Positions 18,003 to 27,895 are shown, counted from the stretch's first letter. The stretch is DNA of 64,000 nt from Serratia sp. H1w (GCF_000633355.1 NZ_AYMQ01000057.1:1-64000); one strand, 5' to 3'. The notes: generated by a model not told the origin, from the letters alone. Translations and numbers: made by a program.

Positions 18003-20249
18003 ATGCTCACGCGCTTGCGAGAAATTGTTGAGAAAGTGGCCGCGGCGGCCAGTCTGACAGATGCGCTGGATCTTTTGGTCAATGAAACCTGTCTGGCGAT
18101 GGATACCGAAGTCTGTTCCATCTATCTGGCAGACAACGACCGCCGCTGTTATTACCTGATGGCGACGCGCGGGTTGAAGAAACCCCGTGGGCGAACTATT
18201 GCCCTGGCCTTTGACGAGGGCGTGGTTGGCCTGGTCGGGCGTCTGGCTGAGCCGATCAACCTGGCGGATGCGCAAAGCCACCCCAGCTTCAAATATATTC
18301 CGCAGGTCAAAGAGGATCGTTTCCGATCCTTCCTTGGCGTGCCGATCATTCACCGCCGACAGCTGCTTGGCGTGTTGGTGGTTCAACAGCGTGAGCTGCG
18401 CCAGTTTGACGAAAGCGAAGAATCCTTCATGGTTACCCTGGCCACCCAAATGGCCGGGATCCTGTCGCTATCACAGCTCAACGCCATTTTTGGTCAGTAT
18501 CGCCAGACCCGTATCCGGGCGCTGGCTGCGGCCCCTGGTGTGGCGGTGGCGGAGGGGTGGTTGGATAGCAGCCAGCCTTCTCTCGACCAGGTATATAAAG
18601 CCTCCACGCTGGACACCGTCAGCGAACGTGAACGCCTGACGCAGGCGTTGGAAGAGGCCGGAGCAGAGTTCCGCCGTTTCAGTAAGCGTTTTAGCGCCAG
18701 TTCGCAAAAAGAGAGCGCGGCGATCTTCGATCTCTATTCCCACCTGCTCAACGATGCCCGCCTCAAACGTGAACTTTACGCGGAGATCGATGCCGGTTCG
18801 GTGGCCGAATGGGCGGTAAAACAGGTGATCGAAGCCTTTTCTGCTCAGTTTGCGACCTTGCAAGATACCTACATGCGCGAGCGCGCCAGCGATCTGCGTG
18901 CGCTTGGCCAACGCCTGCTATTCCACCTCGACGATACCACCCAAGGGGCAAGCCAATGGCCAGCCCGTTTCGTGCTGGTTGCCGATGAGCTGACGGCTAC
19001 CCTGCTGGCCGAAGTGCCGCAGGATCGCCTGGCTGGCGTAGTGGTGCGAGACGGTGCCGCCAACTCCCACGCCGCGATCCTGGTACGGGCTATGGGCGTG
19101 CCAACGGTGATGGGCGCGGATATCCAGCCATCGCTGTTGGCTCAGCGGATGCTGATTGTTGATGGCTATCGTGGCGAGCTGCTGGTCGATCCGGAACCGG
19201 TGCTGGTGAAAGAGTATCAACGCCTGATCAGCGAAGAGCTGGAACTCAGCAAGCTGGCAGAAGATGACGTTGAACAACCCGCAGAGCTGAAAACCGGCGA
19301 GCGGATCCAGGTGATGCTGAACGCTGGCCTTAGCCCGGAACATGAACAACTGCTCGGCGGGCGGGTGGACGGCGTTGGCCTCTACCGCACCGAGATCCCG
19401 TTTATGCTGCAAAGTGGCTTCCCGTCGGAAGAGGAGCAGGTGGCGCAATATCAGGGCATGCTGCAACTCTATCCGCATAAGCCGGTAACGCTGCGTACGC
19501 TGGATATCGGCGCGGATAAACAATTGCCTTACATGCCGATCAGCGAGGAAAACCCGTGCCTGGGCTGGCGTGGGATCCGCATTACGCTGGATCAGCCAGA
19601 AATCTTCCTGATCCAGGTGCGCGCCATGCTGCGTGCCAATGCGGGCACCGGCAATCTGGGGATCCTGTTGCCGATGATCACCAGCCTGGAAGAGATCGAT
19701 GAGGCCAAACGCCTGATCGATCGCGCCGGGCGGGAAGTGGAAGAGATGCTGGGCTACGACATTCCCAAGCCGCGGATCGGCGTCATGCTGGAAGTGCCGT
19801 CGATGATCTTCCTGATCCCTTATCTGGCCGCACGCGTCGATTTTATCTCCGTAGGAACCAACGATTTAACCCAGTACCTGTTGGCGGTAGATCGTAATAA
19901 TACCCGCGTTGCCTCGTTGTACGACAGCCTGCATCCTGCCATGTTGCAGGTGCTGAAACTGATCGTCGAGCAGGGGACGGCGGCCGGATTGCAGGTCAGC
20001 CTGTGCGGGGAACTGGCAGGGGATCCGATGGGGGCTCTGCTGCTGGTGGGGATGGGTTACCGCAACCTGAGCATGAACGGACGTAGCGTTGCCCGTATCA
20101 AGTATCTGTTGCGCCATATTGAGCTGGAAGATGCGCAAGGGCTGGCCCAGCGGGTATTGAGCGCCCAGATGACGACCGAGGTTCGCCATCAGGTGGCGGC
20201 GTTTATGGAACGGCGTGGCATGGGCGGGCTGATCCGCGGCGGTCGTTGA
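18003..20249 (+). CDS. ptsP: PTS enzyme I-Ntr, PEP-protein phosphotransferase
   Basis: A 748-residue protein, the same length as E. coli PtsP. An N-terminal GAF domain (about residues 1-130), which in E. coli senses glutamine and alpha-ketoglutarate, is followed by the enzyme I module. The phosphorylated histidine is His356 in DGAANSHAAI, and the PEP-binding C-terminal barrel has DIGADKQLPY and CGELAGDP. It passes phosphate from PEP to NPr and EIIA-Ntr, linking nitrogen status to potassium and envelope regulation. Cytoplasmic; it follows rppH by 12 bp. Confidence 0.96.
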   Translation: MLTRLREIVEKVAAAASLTDALDLLVNETCLAMDTEVCSIYLADNDRRCYYLMATRGLKKPRGRTIALAFDEGVVGLVGRLAEPINLADAQSHPSFKYIPQVKEDRFRSFLGVPIIHRRQLLGVLVVQQRELRQFDESEESFMVTLATQMAGILSLSQLNAIFGQYRQTRIRALAAAPGVAVAEGWLDSSQPSLDQVYKASTLDTVSERERLTQALEEAGAEFRRFSKRFSASSQKESAAIFDLYSHLLNDARLKRELYAEIDAGSVAEWAVKQVIEAFSAQFATLQDTYMRERASDLRALGQRLLFHLDDTTQGASQWPARFVLVADELTATLLAEVPQDRLAGVVVRDGAANSHAAILVRAMGVPTVMGADIQPSLLAQRMLIVDGYRGELLVDPEPVLVKEYQRLISEELELSKLAEDDVEQPAELKTGERIQVMLNAGLSPEHEQLLGGRVDGVGLYRTEIPFMLQSGFPSEEEQVAQYQGMLQLYPHKPVTLRTLDIGADKQLPYMPISEENPCLGWRGIRITLDQPEIFLIQVRAMLRANAGTGNLGILLPMITSLEEIDEAKRLIDRAGREVEEMLGYDIPKPRIGVMLEVPSMIFLIPYLAARVDFISVGTNDLTQYLLAVDRNNTRVASLYDSLHPAMLQVLKLIVEQGTAAGLQVSLCGELAGDPMGALLLVGMGYRNLSMNGRSVARIKYLLRHIELEDAQGLAQRVLSAQMTTEVRHQVAAFMERRGMGGLIRGGR

Positions 20250-20356
20250 TTGAGCGTTGTGCAGCCCGTTAAGCGTTGACCGATTTTTTTACAGAACTTT
20301 TCCCAACCGGCAAGCCCGGACGTGGTTAAGCCTATGTTATGATGCGCCATCTCAAT

Positions 20357-20388
20357 GCGCTGCTCCCGTTGCACGGGCTTTGCAGCGC
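20357..20388 (+). other. Structured leader hairpin before lgt
   Basis: GCGCTGC near 20357 pairs with GCAGCGC ending at 20388, with an inner CCCGTTGCACGGG hairpin, in the 195-bp gap between ptsP and lgt. A -10-like TATGAT lies just upstream at 20338-20343. It would fold in the 5' leader of the lgt-thyA mRNA about 57 nt before the start codon. No T-run follows, so it is not a standard terminator. Function not known. Confidence 0.4.
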
Positions 20389-20444
20389 GTTTGGCACCTG
20401 CCGCCCCCGCTTGGGGATGAATAACAGACATATTGTGGTGATAG

Positions 20445-21317
20445 ATGAGCACTAGCTATCTGGCGTTTCCAAAATTTGATCCGGTGATTTTCTCTATCGG
20501 CCCGGTCTCTTTGCACTGGTACGGTTTGATGTACCTGGTTGGCTTTGTGTTTGCCATGTGGTTGGCAGTACGTCGTGCCAACAAACCCGGCAGCGGCTGG
20601 ACCAAAGACGAAGTGGAAAACATGCTGTATGCCGGTTTCCTTGGGGTCTTTATCGGTGGTCGCGTCGGCTATGTACTGTTCTACAACCTGCCGTTGTTCC
20701 TGGATAACCCGCTTTACCTGTTCAAAGTCTGGGATGGCGGTATGTCATTCCATGGTGGCCTGATCGGTGTGATCGCGGTGATGCTGTGGTTTGCCCGCCG
20801 CACCAAGCGCAACTTCTTCCAGGTGTCTGATTTTATTGCCCCCCTGATCCCGTTTGGTCTGGGTGCTGGCCGTCTGGGCAACTTCATTAACGGCGAGCTG
20901 TGGGGGCGTGTGACTACGGATACTCCTTGGGCGATGCTGTTCCCGAGCTCGCGCACGGAAGATATTGCCATTGTTGCCGCCAATCCTCAGTTGATGCCGT
21001 TGCTGAACCAATATGGCGTGTTGCCACGCCACCCTTCGCAGCTGTATGAAATGGTGCTGGAAGGCATTGTGCTGTTTATCATTCTGAACCTGTTTATCCG
21101 CAAGCCGCGTCCGATGGGGGCCGTATCGGGCCTGTTCCTGATCGGCTATGGTGCATTCCGTATTATCGTCGAAGCGTTCCGCCAGCCTGATGCCCAGCTT
21201 GGCCTGTTTGACGGGGTGATCAGCATGGGGCAGATCCTGTCCGTGCCGATGGTACTTGCCGGTATTATTATGATGATCTGGGCGTATCGTCGTCGTCCAC
21301 AGCAACAACTGTCGTGA
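20445..21317 (+). CDS. lgt: Prolipoprotein diacylglyceryl transferase
   Basis: A 290-residue polytopic inner-membrane enzyme (E. coli Lgt 291) that moves diacylglycerol from phosphatidylglycerol to the lipobox cysteine of prolipoproteins. The conserved HGGLIG segment (catalytic His) and the Lgt signature [16 protein letters not shown] are present, with about seven hydrophobic helices. It supplies the anchor for lipoproteins encoded elsewhere in the window (MltA, YgdI, YgdR). It is 6 bp before thyA, as in E. coli. Confidence 0.97.
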   Translation: MSTSYLAFPKFDPVIFSIGPVSLHWYGLMYLVGFVFAMWLAVRRANKPGSGWTKDEVENMLYAGFLGVFIGGRVGYVLFYNLPLFLDNPLYLFKVWDGGMSFHGGLIGVIAVMLWFARRTKRNFFQVSDFIAPLIPFGLGAGRLGNFINGELWGRVTTDTPWAMLFPSSRTEDIAIVAANPQLMPLLNQYGVLPRHPSQLYEMVLEGIVLFIILNLFIRKPRPMGAVSGLFLIGYGAFRIIVEAFRQPDAQLGLFDGVISMGQILSVPMVLAGIIMMIWAYRRRPQQQLS

Positions 21318-21323
21318 GGAAAA

Positions 21324-22118
21324 ATGAAACAGTATCTGGATTTGATGAACAAAGTGCTCGCCGAGGGCACCCCTAAAGCCGACCGTACCGGCACTGGCAC
21401 GTTGTCGATTTTCGGCCACCAGATGCGTTTCAACCTGCAGGAAGGCTTCCCGTTGGTGACCACCAAGAAATGCCACCTGCGGTCGATTATTCATGAGTTG
21501 CTGTGGTTCCTGAACGGCGATACCAACGTGGCGTATCTGCGTGAGAATAACGTCAGCATCTGGGACGAGTGGGCCGATGAAAACGGCGATCTCGGCCCGG
21601 TCTATGGCAAGCAGTGGCGTGCCTGGGGTGCGGCGGATGGTCGTCAGATTGACCAGCTAAGCACCGTGCTGCAACAGCTGAAACAGGATCCGGACTCGCG
21701 CCGCATTATTGTTTCTGCCTGGAACGTGGGCGAACTGGATCAGATGGCACTGGCTCCGTGCCATGCCTTCTTCCAGTTCTATGTGGCAGACGGCAAACTC
21801 TCTTGCCAGCTGTATCAGCGTTCGTGCGACGTGTTCCTGGGCCTGCCGTTCAATATTGCCAGCTATGCCTTGCTGGTACATATGATGGCGCAGCAGTGTG
21901 ATCTGCAAGTGGGCGATTTCGTCTGGACCGGTGGTGACACGCATCTGTACAGCAACCACATGGAACAGACGCAGCTGCAATTAACCCGCGAGCCGCGTGC
22001 GTTGCCGAAACTGGTGATCAAACGCAAGCCAGCCTCGCTGTTTGATTACCGCTTTGAAGACTTTGAGATTGAAGGCTACGATCCACATCCGCCAATCAAG
22101 GCTCCTGTCGCCATCTGA
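21324..22118 (+). CDS. thyA: Thymidylate synthase
   Basis: A 264-residue enzyme, the same length as E. coli ThyA, that methylates dUMP to dTMP with methylene-tetrahydrofolate. The nucleophile is Cys146 in [23 protein letters not shown] and the HLYSNHMEQ motif bind dUMP and folate. The GAGGAAAA ribosome site overlaps the end of lgt, so the two are co-transcribed. A rho-independent terminator follows at 22125-22160. Confidence 0.98.
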   Translation: MKQYLDLMNKVLAEGTPKADRTGTGTLSIFGHQMRFNLQEGFPLVTTKKCHLRSIIHELLWFLNGDTNVAYLRENNVSIWDEWADENGDLGPVYGKQWRAWGAADGRQIDQLSTVLQQLKQDPDSRRIIVSAWNVGELDQMALAPCHAFFQFYVADGKLSCQLYQRSCDVFLGLPFNIASYALLVHMMAQQCDLQVGDFVWTGGDTHLYSNHMEQTQLQLTREPRALPKLVIKRKPASLFDYRFEDFEIEGYDPHPPIKAPVAI

Positions 22119-22124
22119 TTTATT

Positions 22125-22160
22125 GAGGGCCGAATCCGGCCCTCACTCAACGGCTTTTTT
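22125..22160 (+). terminator. Rho-independent terminator of lgt-thyA
   Basis: GAGGGCCGAATCCGGCCCTC forms an 8-bp stem with a 4-base AATC loop, directly after the thyA stop; a TTTTTT run follows at 22155-22160, a little further from the stem than usual. Confidence 0.7.
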
Positions 22161-22356
22161 CTTCCGACGTACGTAGGATCGCCGCATGCTGCGTTTGTTT
22201 AACCGCGTATCGCCGTGTCCGTGATGCATTGCCAAAATGCGAAGTCGTGCTCAATTTCTCCCAGCTCGTTACCTGCTAACTAAAAATTCTGCGCATCATT
22301 TTCCAGCCTGATAAAAGCTGCCTTTCACCGCGCAGCTGACTGATTACACTTGCCGT

Positions 22357-22860
22357 ATGAACCGATATAAAAATAACCCCGAACATCAGCAAGGGCTGAC
22401 GCTGATCGAGCTGCTGATCGTGATGATACTGGCGGGGATGCTGACCTCCTGGGGGGTTAGCCAATGGCATCATTACCAACAGGCGCTGCGGCTAGAGCAG
22501 ACCGCCCAGCAACTGCTGGCGTTTTTAACGCGCTTGCAGGCTGACGCCAACTGGCATAACCGCAACGCTTTACTGTGGTTTCGGCCTGGGAAAGCGTGGT
22601 GCGTGGGCAGTGGCCCGCTGGCGGTATCTTGTACTGCGGCGGCCGATCGGGCGTTTATCCCTGACTACCCGGATGTCGAGTTACAAGGTTTTACCCAAAA
22701 GGAGGTCGGATTCTATGGGGTGCGCAACAATGCCCAGGCCGGGCATATCTTGCTGGGGAATCAGGCTGGCCGCATACGTGTGGTGCTCTCCGCCAAAGGG
22801 CGGTTGCGGCTGTGCAGTGAAGTCACCGCGATCCGGAGCCTGCCGTTATGCCAGCCTTAG
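22357..22860 (+). CDS. ppdA: Prepilin peptidase-dependent protein A (pseudopilin)
   Basis: A 167-residue type IV pilin-like protein. The short leader is cleaved in QQG/LTLIELLIVMILAGML (Gly13/Leu14), with the Glu at +5 of the mature form and a hydrophobic helix. The remaining domain is GspH-like. It is the first gene of a four-gene pseudopilin set and overlaps ppdB by 13 bp. In E. coli the set has no assigned secretion role; in other bacteria such minor pilins prime pilus assembly. Position between thyA and recC agrees with E. coli. Confidence 0.9.
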   Translation: MNRYKNNPEHQQGLTLIELLIVMILAGMLTSWGVSQWHHYQQALRLEQTAQQLLAFLTRLQADANWHNRNALLWFRPGKAWCVGSGPLAVSCTAAADRAFIPDYPDVELQGFTQKEVGFYGVRNNAQAGHILLGNQAGRIRVVLSAKGRLRLCSEVTAIRSLPLCQP

Positions 22861-23420
22861 AACAAGGCTTCACCCTGCCAGAGGTGCTGCTGGCGATGAC
22901 TTTCGGCAGCCTGATTACGTTGGCAGCAGCGAAAACGTTACCGATACTGCGTCAGCAGACGGTTGATGTGGGCCGTCACTATCGGTTGGAACAGGTGTTG
23001 CGCCAACTGGCCTTCGGAATTGAAAAGGATCTGCGCCGTAGCGGGTTTTGCGCCGGGCAGTGTCAGGGGCGTTCACTGCTGATTGGCCATGCGGTGGGCG
23101 AAGCACCGGGTAGCTGTGTGATTGTGGCTTACGATCTGAATCGCAACGGCCGTTGGGAAAGCAGTGGCGATGCCGAGTATTTTGGCTACCGCTTGCGAGC
23201 CGGTGGGTTGGAGGGGCAAAGCGGTGTGACACAGTGCCAGGGCAGCGGCTGGGAACGCTTGCTCGATCAGGAAGAGGTTCGGATAGAGTCTTTCTCTGTC
23301 AGTAATATCGCAGGGAACGGGGGCAAGTCGCTGGTGATGTTTACCTTGAGTGGCCGCTCAACGGTGCGGGCAAATATAGCACGCCGCCTGGAGTGGGCCG
23401 TCAGCATGGAGGCGCTCTAG
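22848..23420 (+). CDS. ppdB: Prepilin peptidase-dependent protein B (pseudopilin)
   Basis: A 190-residue minor pilin-like protein (GspJ/PilW type). The leader and cleavage site are in EQG/FTLPEVLLAMTFGSLI, with Glu at +5, then a Cys-containing globular domain (CAGQCQGR, GSCVIVAYDLN). Its start lies within ppdA, so translation is probably coupled. It ends 2 bp before ygdB. Confidence 0.9.
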   Translation: MPALEQGFTLPEVLLAMTFGSLITLAAAKTLPILRQQTVDVGRHYRLEQVLRQLAFGIEKDLRRSGFCAGQCQGRSLLIGHAVGEAPGSCVIVAYDLNRNGRWESSGDAEYFGYRLRAGGLEGQSGVTQCQGSGWERLLDQEEVRIESFSVSNIAGNGGKSLVMFTLSGRSTVRANIARRLEWAVSMEAL

Positions 23421-23422
23421 AT

Positions 23423-23869
23423 ATGCATAGACAGCAAGGGGGCAGCACACTGGCTGCGGTGATGCTGTTGCTGGTGATGGGATTGATGATGCTTACCGCC
23501 CAGCAGCGGCAATTGGACAGTGCGCTACTGTTGGCCATCGATCAGCAACGCTACCTGCGGGCCTATAATCAGGCCGCTTCGGCCTTGAGCTGGGGGCTGG
23601 CGCAACCGTGGCCACGGGAGTCTTTACAGGTAACCCGCTGGTCTTGCCAGCAGATGAACGGTGAGGCTTTATTGGCCTGCGCTCGGCTCTCTGTCCGTAG
23701 CGGTTTGGTGATGGTACGCGGGGCGGGGGATATCGCAGGGGCGGAACCTTTGTGGCTATACCAACTGGCCACGCAGAAAGGTGGGGCTGGTGGAAATCGG
23801 CTACAAGCGCAAAAAGGTGGCTGGCTGGATTTTTGCCCGGAGAAACGAGAGAGCGACTGTGCAGAATAA
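23423..23869 (+). CDS. ygdB: YgdB, minor pseudopilin-like protein
   Basis: A 148-residue protein. The N terminus MHRQQGGSTLAAVMLLLVMG resembles the GspK/PilX class of minor pilins: a Gly-Ser leader site without the usual Glu at +5, then one hydrophobic helix. The ATG at 23423 is chosen because it directly follows the ppdB stop; a longer in-frame start lies inside ppdB. The lack of Glu5 is typical for a tip pseudopilin. It overlaps ppdC by 11 bp. Confidence 0.85.
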   Translation: MHRQQGGSTLAAVMLLLVMGLMMLTAQQRQLDSALLLAIDQQRYLRAYNQAASALSWGLAQPWPRESLQVTRWSCQQMNGEALLACARLSVRSGLVMVRGAGDIAGAEPLWLYQLATQKGGAGGNRLQAQKGGWLDFCPEKRESDCAE

Positions 23870-24212
23870 ACGGGCCAACTGGCGCACTCAACGGGGTTTC
23901 AGCCTGCCTGAAGTACTGATCGCCGCATTGTTGTTCGCCGTCTCGCTGCTCGGGCTGTTACAATATCATCAGGTGTTGTTGCAGGCTTTTCAACGACAGT
24001 GGCAATACCGGCAGGCCTGGTCGTTGGCGCACCAACAGCTGGAAATATTCAATGCCGGTGCCGAAATGAACCGTGCCATCACGCTACCTGCCAACTGGCA
24101 ATACCAGGTCGAAACTCATCTGGCGCAAGGCACATGCCTGCGGCGCACGGTGAAGATCCAAACTCCGCTGCACCAACAGGTTGAGCTTAGCCGTTGGTAT
24201 TGTGGGCAGTAG
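23859..24212 (+). CDS. ppdC: Prepilin peptidase-dependent protein C (pseudopilin)
   Basis: A 117-residue minor pilin-like protein (GspI/PilV type; E. coli PpdC about 107). Cleavage site in QRG/FSLPEVLIAALLFAVSLL with Glu at +5. The start is set at GTG 23859, preceded by GAGAGAG, which gives a short charged leader (VQNKRANWRTQRG). An in-frame ATG at 23781 would give an untypically long leader. It closes the ppd set; an R2 copy and an R1 copy follow before recC. Confidence 0.85.
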   Translation: MQNKRANWRTQRGFSLPEVLIAALLFAVSLLGLLQYHQVLLQAFQRQWQYRQAWSLAHQQLEIFNAGAEMNRAITLPANWQYQVETHLAQGTCLRRTVKIQTPLHQQVELSRWYCGQ

Positions 24213-24241
24213 CGACTAACCGGGGCAACATGTGGCTCTGT

Positions 24242-24267
24242 GGGCGCAGCATGTTGCGGCCCTACGT
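24242..24267 (-). repeat. R2 palindromic repeat
   Basis: GGGCGCAGCATGTTGCGGCCCTACGT is an R2 copy in reverse orientation, 30 bp after the ppdC stop. Confidence 0.6.
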
Positions 24268-24337
24268 AATGAGTCAGTTTCGATTTGTGAGTGGCCCAGA
24301 TCGGCTCCCCTCGCTTTAGCCGAAGTGTCCTCGATCG

Positions 24338-24376
24338 GTCCCCTCTCCCTGTGGGAGAGGGTTAGGGTGAGGGGGA
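24338..24376 (+). repeat. R1 right-arm repeat (solo)
   Basis: GTCCCCTCTCCCTGTGGGAG then AGGGTTAGGGTGAGGGGGA is the right arm of R1 without its matching left arm. It lies 40 bp before the recC start. The internal CTCTCCC/GGGAGAG hairpin would be in the recC leader. Confidence 0.65.
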
Positions 24377-24416
24377 CAATCGTCGGTAATGCACTTTTTC
24401 GCTTCCAAGGAGCCTC

Positions 24417-27400
24417 ATGTTTACGGTTTATCATTCCAATCAGTTGGACTTGCTGAAAACGCTGACCAGCGCGCTGATAGCCAGAGAACCTTTGACCGAT
24501 CCGTTCCAACAGGAAGTGGTGCTGGTGCAAAGCCCCGGCATGGCGCAGTGGCTACAGATGCAACTGGCCGAACAGTTTGGTATTGCCGCGAATATCATCT
24601 TCCCGCTACCGGCGACCTTTATCTGGGACATGTTCACCAAAGTATTGCCAGGTATTCCCAAAGAGAGTGCCTTTAGCAAAGATGCCATGACCTGGAAGCT
24701 GATGTGGCTGCTGCCAGAGATGCTGGCGCGGCCAGAGTTTGCTCCTTTACAGCATTACCTGACCGATGACGCGGACAAGCGCAAGATCCACCAGCTTGCC
24801 GGGCGCGTTGCCGACCTGTTTGACCAATATCTGGTTTATCGCCCGCAGTGGCTGGAGAGCTGGCAGCGTGGGGAACAGGTCGAAGGGTTGGCAGAGGCGC
24901 AAAGCTGGCAAGCTCCCCTGTGGCATCGGCTGGTGGAATATACCCACGAACTGGGACAACCAGAATGGCACCGTGCCAACTTGTATCGCCGGTTTATCAG
25001 CGCGTTGGAAAATGCCACTCAATGCCCAGCGGGCTTACCGCCACGCGTGTTTATCTGCGGAATTTCTGCCTTACCGCCTATCTACCTGGAAGCATTGCAG
25101 GCCTTGGGTAAACATATTGATATCCACCTGATGTTTACCAACCCCTGTCGTTATTATTGGGGCGATATTCAGGACTACGCCTTTCTGGCCCGCTTGCAGA
25201 GCCGCAAACGCCGCCACTATCATCAGGCCAGGGAGCAAGGTTTGTTCCGTCAGCCGGAACAGGCCGCCCAACTATTTGATGCCGAAGGTGAACAGCAACT
25301 GAGTAACCCGCTGTTGGCTTCCTGGGGCAAACTGGGACGCGATCATCTATATTTACTGTCGCAGATGGAGGCAGTGCAGGAGGTGGATGCCTTTGTGGAG
25401 ATCCCAGCAGATAACCTGTTGCACGCCATTCAGCACGACATGCTGGAGCTGGAAGATCACGCCCTGATCGGCACCACGCCGGAAACTCTGGAGCGCAGCG
25501 ACAATAAACGCCAGCTCGATCCGCAGGATCGCTCCATCAGCCTGCATGCCTGCCATAGCCCGCAGCGTGAAGTCGAAGTGTTGCACGATCAACTGCTGGC
25601 CATGCTGGCTGAAGATCCGCAACTGACCGCGCGCGATATCATCGTGATGGTGGCGGATATCGATAGCTATACCCCGTATATTCAAGCGGTGTTTGGCAAT
25701 GCTCCCGCTGGGCGCTACCTGCCGTTTGCCATTTCCGATCGCAAGGCCCGGCAGGCGCATCCGGCGTTGCAAGCCTTCATTTCCTTGCTGGATCTGCCGC
25801 AAAGCCGCTTTACCTCAGAGCAAGTACTGGCGCTGTTGGACGTGCCCGCGCTGGCGGCGCGATTCTCGATCCAGGAAGAGGGGCTGAGCCTGTTACGTCA
25901 CTGGACTGGTGAATCTGGGGTTCGTTGGGGTCTGGATGATGACAACGTGCGCGAGCTGGATCTGCCTGCAACCGGGCAACACACCTGGCGCTTCGGCCTG
26001 ACGCGCATGCTGCTGGGTTACGCCATGGACAGCAATGCCGGAGATTGGCAGGGCGTATTACCTTATGATGAGTCAAGCGGGCTGGTGGCCGAATTGGCCG
26101 GGCAACTGGCCGATCTGTTGGCGCAGCTCAGCCGTTGGCGACAAATTCTGAGTGAAGAGCGGCCATTGGCGGAATGGCTGCCATTGTGCCGCCAGTTGCT
26201 CAATAGTTTCTTTGAGACAGACAGCGAAACGGAAGAGGCGTTGGCGCTGATCGAAGAGCAGTGGCAGAAGGTGGCCAGTTTTGGCCTGGCGGCGCGCTAT
26301 CCCGATGCCGTCCCGCTGACGTTGCTGCGTGATGAACTGGCTGCACGGCTCGATCAGCAGCGCATCAGCCAGCGTTTCCTGGCAGGCCAGATCAACTTCT
26401 GTACCCTGATGCCCATGCGCTCTATTCCGTTTAAGGTGGTTTGCCTGTTGGGTATGAACGATGGCGTCTATCCCCGCACTTTGCCGCCGTTGGGGTTTGA
26501 CCTGATGGCACAGCAAATCAAGCGGGGCGATCGCAGCCGCCGTGACGATGACCGCTACCTGTTCCTGGAGGCGATCCTTTCTGCCCAGCAGCGGTTGTAT
26601 ATCAGCTTTATCGGCCGCTCGATTCAGGATAACGGCGAGCGCTATCCTTCGGTGCTGGTCACCGAGCTGTTGGAATATCTGCAACAAAGCTACTGCCTGC
26701 CTGGTGATGAGGGGCTTGATGCGGACGGTAGCGCACACAGCGTTGGTGAGCACTTGCTGAAACGCCATGCCCGTATGCCGTTTGCAGCCGAAAACTTCCT
26801 GCCGGGGAGTGAAGATCAAAGCTATGCGGCAGAATGGCTCGCGGCAGCCGATGGCCGTGGCGCCGCACATCCACAGTTTAATCACCCCTTGGTGGCGGAA
26901 GAGAAAACCCAGGTAGCTCTCGATGAACTGTTACGTTTTTACCGCCATCCCATCCGTGCCTTCTTCCAGCTACGTTTGGGTGTGAACTTCGTGCTGGAAG
27001 AGACCGAACTGCCGGAAGACGAGCCGTTTACGCTGGATAACCTCAGCCGCTATCAGTTCAACAGCCAATTGCTGAACACGCTGATCGAGGGGGAGGATGA
27101 AAGTAAGTTATACCAACGGGTGCGCGCATCGGGGGGATTACCTTATGGGGCCTTCGGCGAGATCTACTGGCAAAAGCAGCAGGAAGAAATGGCAGAGCTG
27201 GCCGAGCGGGTGCGTGAACAGCGCCAGGAGAACGGCAGCCTGGAGTTGGACATCGACGTGGCGGGCATGCGTATCACCGGCTGGCTGCATCAGGTACAGC
27301 AGGATGGCTTGCTACGCTGGCGGCCTGCAACGCTTTCGGCCGTCGACGGCATCTTGCTCTGGCTGGAGCATCTGGTGTACTGCTGCGTTGGCGGGAGCGG

Positions 27401-27788
27401 GGAAAGCCGCATGTTTGGCAGCAAGAACTCCGCCTGGCGTTTTGCCGCGCTGACAAGTGACGAAGCCCACGCGCAGTTGGCAGAGTTGGTGGCGGGTTAC
27501 CGCCGTGGCCTGTCGCAACCGTTGATGCTGCTCAATAAAAGCGGCTGGGCTTGGCTGAGCCAATGTTATCAGGCAGAAACGCAGCAGATAGACTGGGATG
27601 AAGAGGTGCAGGTCAAGGCTCGTGCCAAGCTGCTGCAAACCTGGCAAGGCGATCAGCGTATCCCTGGCGAAGGGGCTGATCCTTATACCCAGCGCGTTTT
27701 CCGGCAGATGGATAATGTTCACCTTGAACAGATCCTGTCCGAAACCGAGCGTTATCTGCTGCCCGTTGCCCGGCATAATCTGGGGTAA
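24417..27788 (+). CDS. recC: Exodeoxyribonuclease V gamma subunit RecC
   Basis: A 1123-residue protein (E. coli RecC 1122). It starts MFTVYHSNQLDLLKTLT and contains LVQSPGMAQWLQ near residue 38, the family opening. RecC is an inactivated helicase/nuclease scaffold that reads Chi and splits the strands for RecB and RecD. An AAGGAG site at 24407-24412 supports the start. The order recC-ptrA-recB-recD is the E. coli arrangement. Confidence 0.97.
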   Translation: MFTVYHSNQLDLLKTLTSALIAREPLTDPFQQEVVLVQSPGMAQWLQMQLAEQFGIAANIIFPLPATFIWDMFTKVLPGIPKESAFSKDAMTWKLMWLLPEMLARPEFAPLQHYLTDDADKRKIHQLAGRVADLFDQYLVYRPQWLESWQRGEQVEGLAEAQSWQAPLWHRLVEYTHELGQPEWHRANLYRRFISALENATQCPAGLPPRVFICGISALPPIYLEALQALGKHIDIHLMFTNPCRYYWGDIQDYAFLARLQSRKRRHYHQAREQGLFRQPEQAAQLFDAEGEQQLSNPLLASWGKLGRDHLYLLSQMEAVQEVDAFVEIPADNLLHAIQHDMLELEDHALIGTTPETLERSDNKRQLDPQDRSISLHACHSPQREVEVLHDQLLAMLAEDPQLTARDIIVMVADIDSYTPYIQAVFGNAPAGRYLPFAISDRKARQAHPALQAFISLLDLPQSRFTSEQVLALLDVPALAARFSIQEEGLSLLRHWTGESGVRWGLDDDNVRELDLPATGQHTWRFGLTRMLLGYAMDSNAGDWQGVLPYDESSGLVAELAGQLADLLAQLSRWRQILSEERPLAEWLPLCRQLLNSFFETDSETEEALALIEEQWQKVASFGLAARYPDAVPLTLLRDELAARLDQQRISQRFLAGQINFCTLMPMRSIPFKVVCLLGMNDGVYPRTLPPLGFDLMAQQIKRGDRSRRDDDRYLFLEAILSAQQRLYISFIGRSIQDNGERYPSVLVTELLEYLQQSYCLPGDEGLDADGSAHSVGEHLLKRHARMPFAAENFLPGSEDQSYAAEWLAAADGRGAAHPQFNHPLVAEEKTQVALDELLRFYRHPIRAFFQLRLGVNFVLEETELPEDEPFTLDNLSRYQFNSQLLNTLIEGEDESKLYQRVRASGGLPYGAFGEIYWQKQQEEMAELAERVREQRQENGSLELDIDVAGMRITGWLHQVQQDGLLRWRPATLSAVDGILLWLEHLVYCCVGGSGESRMFGSKNSAWRFAALTSDEAHAQLAELVAGYRRGLSQPLMLLNKSGWAWLSQCYQAETQQIDWDEEVQVKARAKLLQTWQGDQRIPGEGADPYTQRVFRQMDNVHLEQILSETERYLLPVARHNLG

Positions 27789-27875
27789 CCATCCCTCGGT
27801 GGCACTGGTTGGCGGGAGATGGTAAAAATAAAATGGTTTTATGCTCAACCAATGGGGGTAAATCCGGTCTTACAT

Positions 27876-27895
27876 AACGTATCGGCATATACGTT
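27876..27895. promoter_or_regulatory. Palindrome upstream of ptrA-recB-recD
   Basis: AACGTAT and ATACGTT are perfect 7-bp inverted arms around CGGCAT, in the 289-bp gap between recC and ptrA. It may be an operator for the ptrA-recB-recD unit. The rest of the gap shows no clear feature. Confidence 0.3.
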
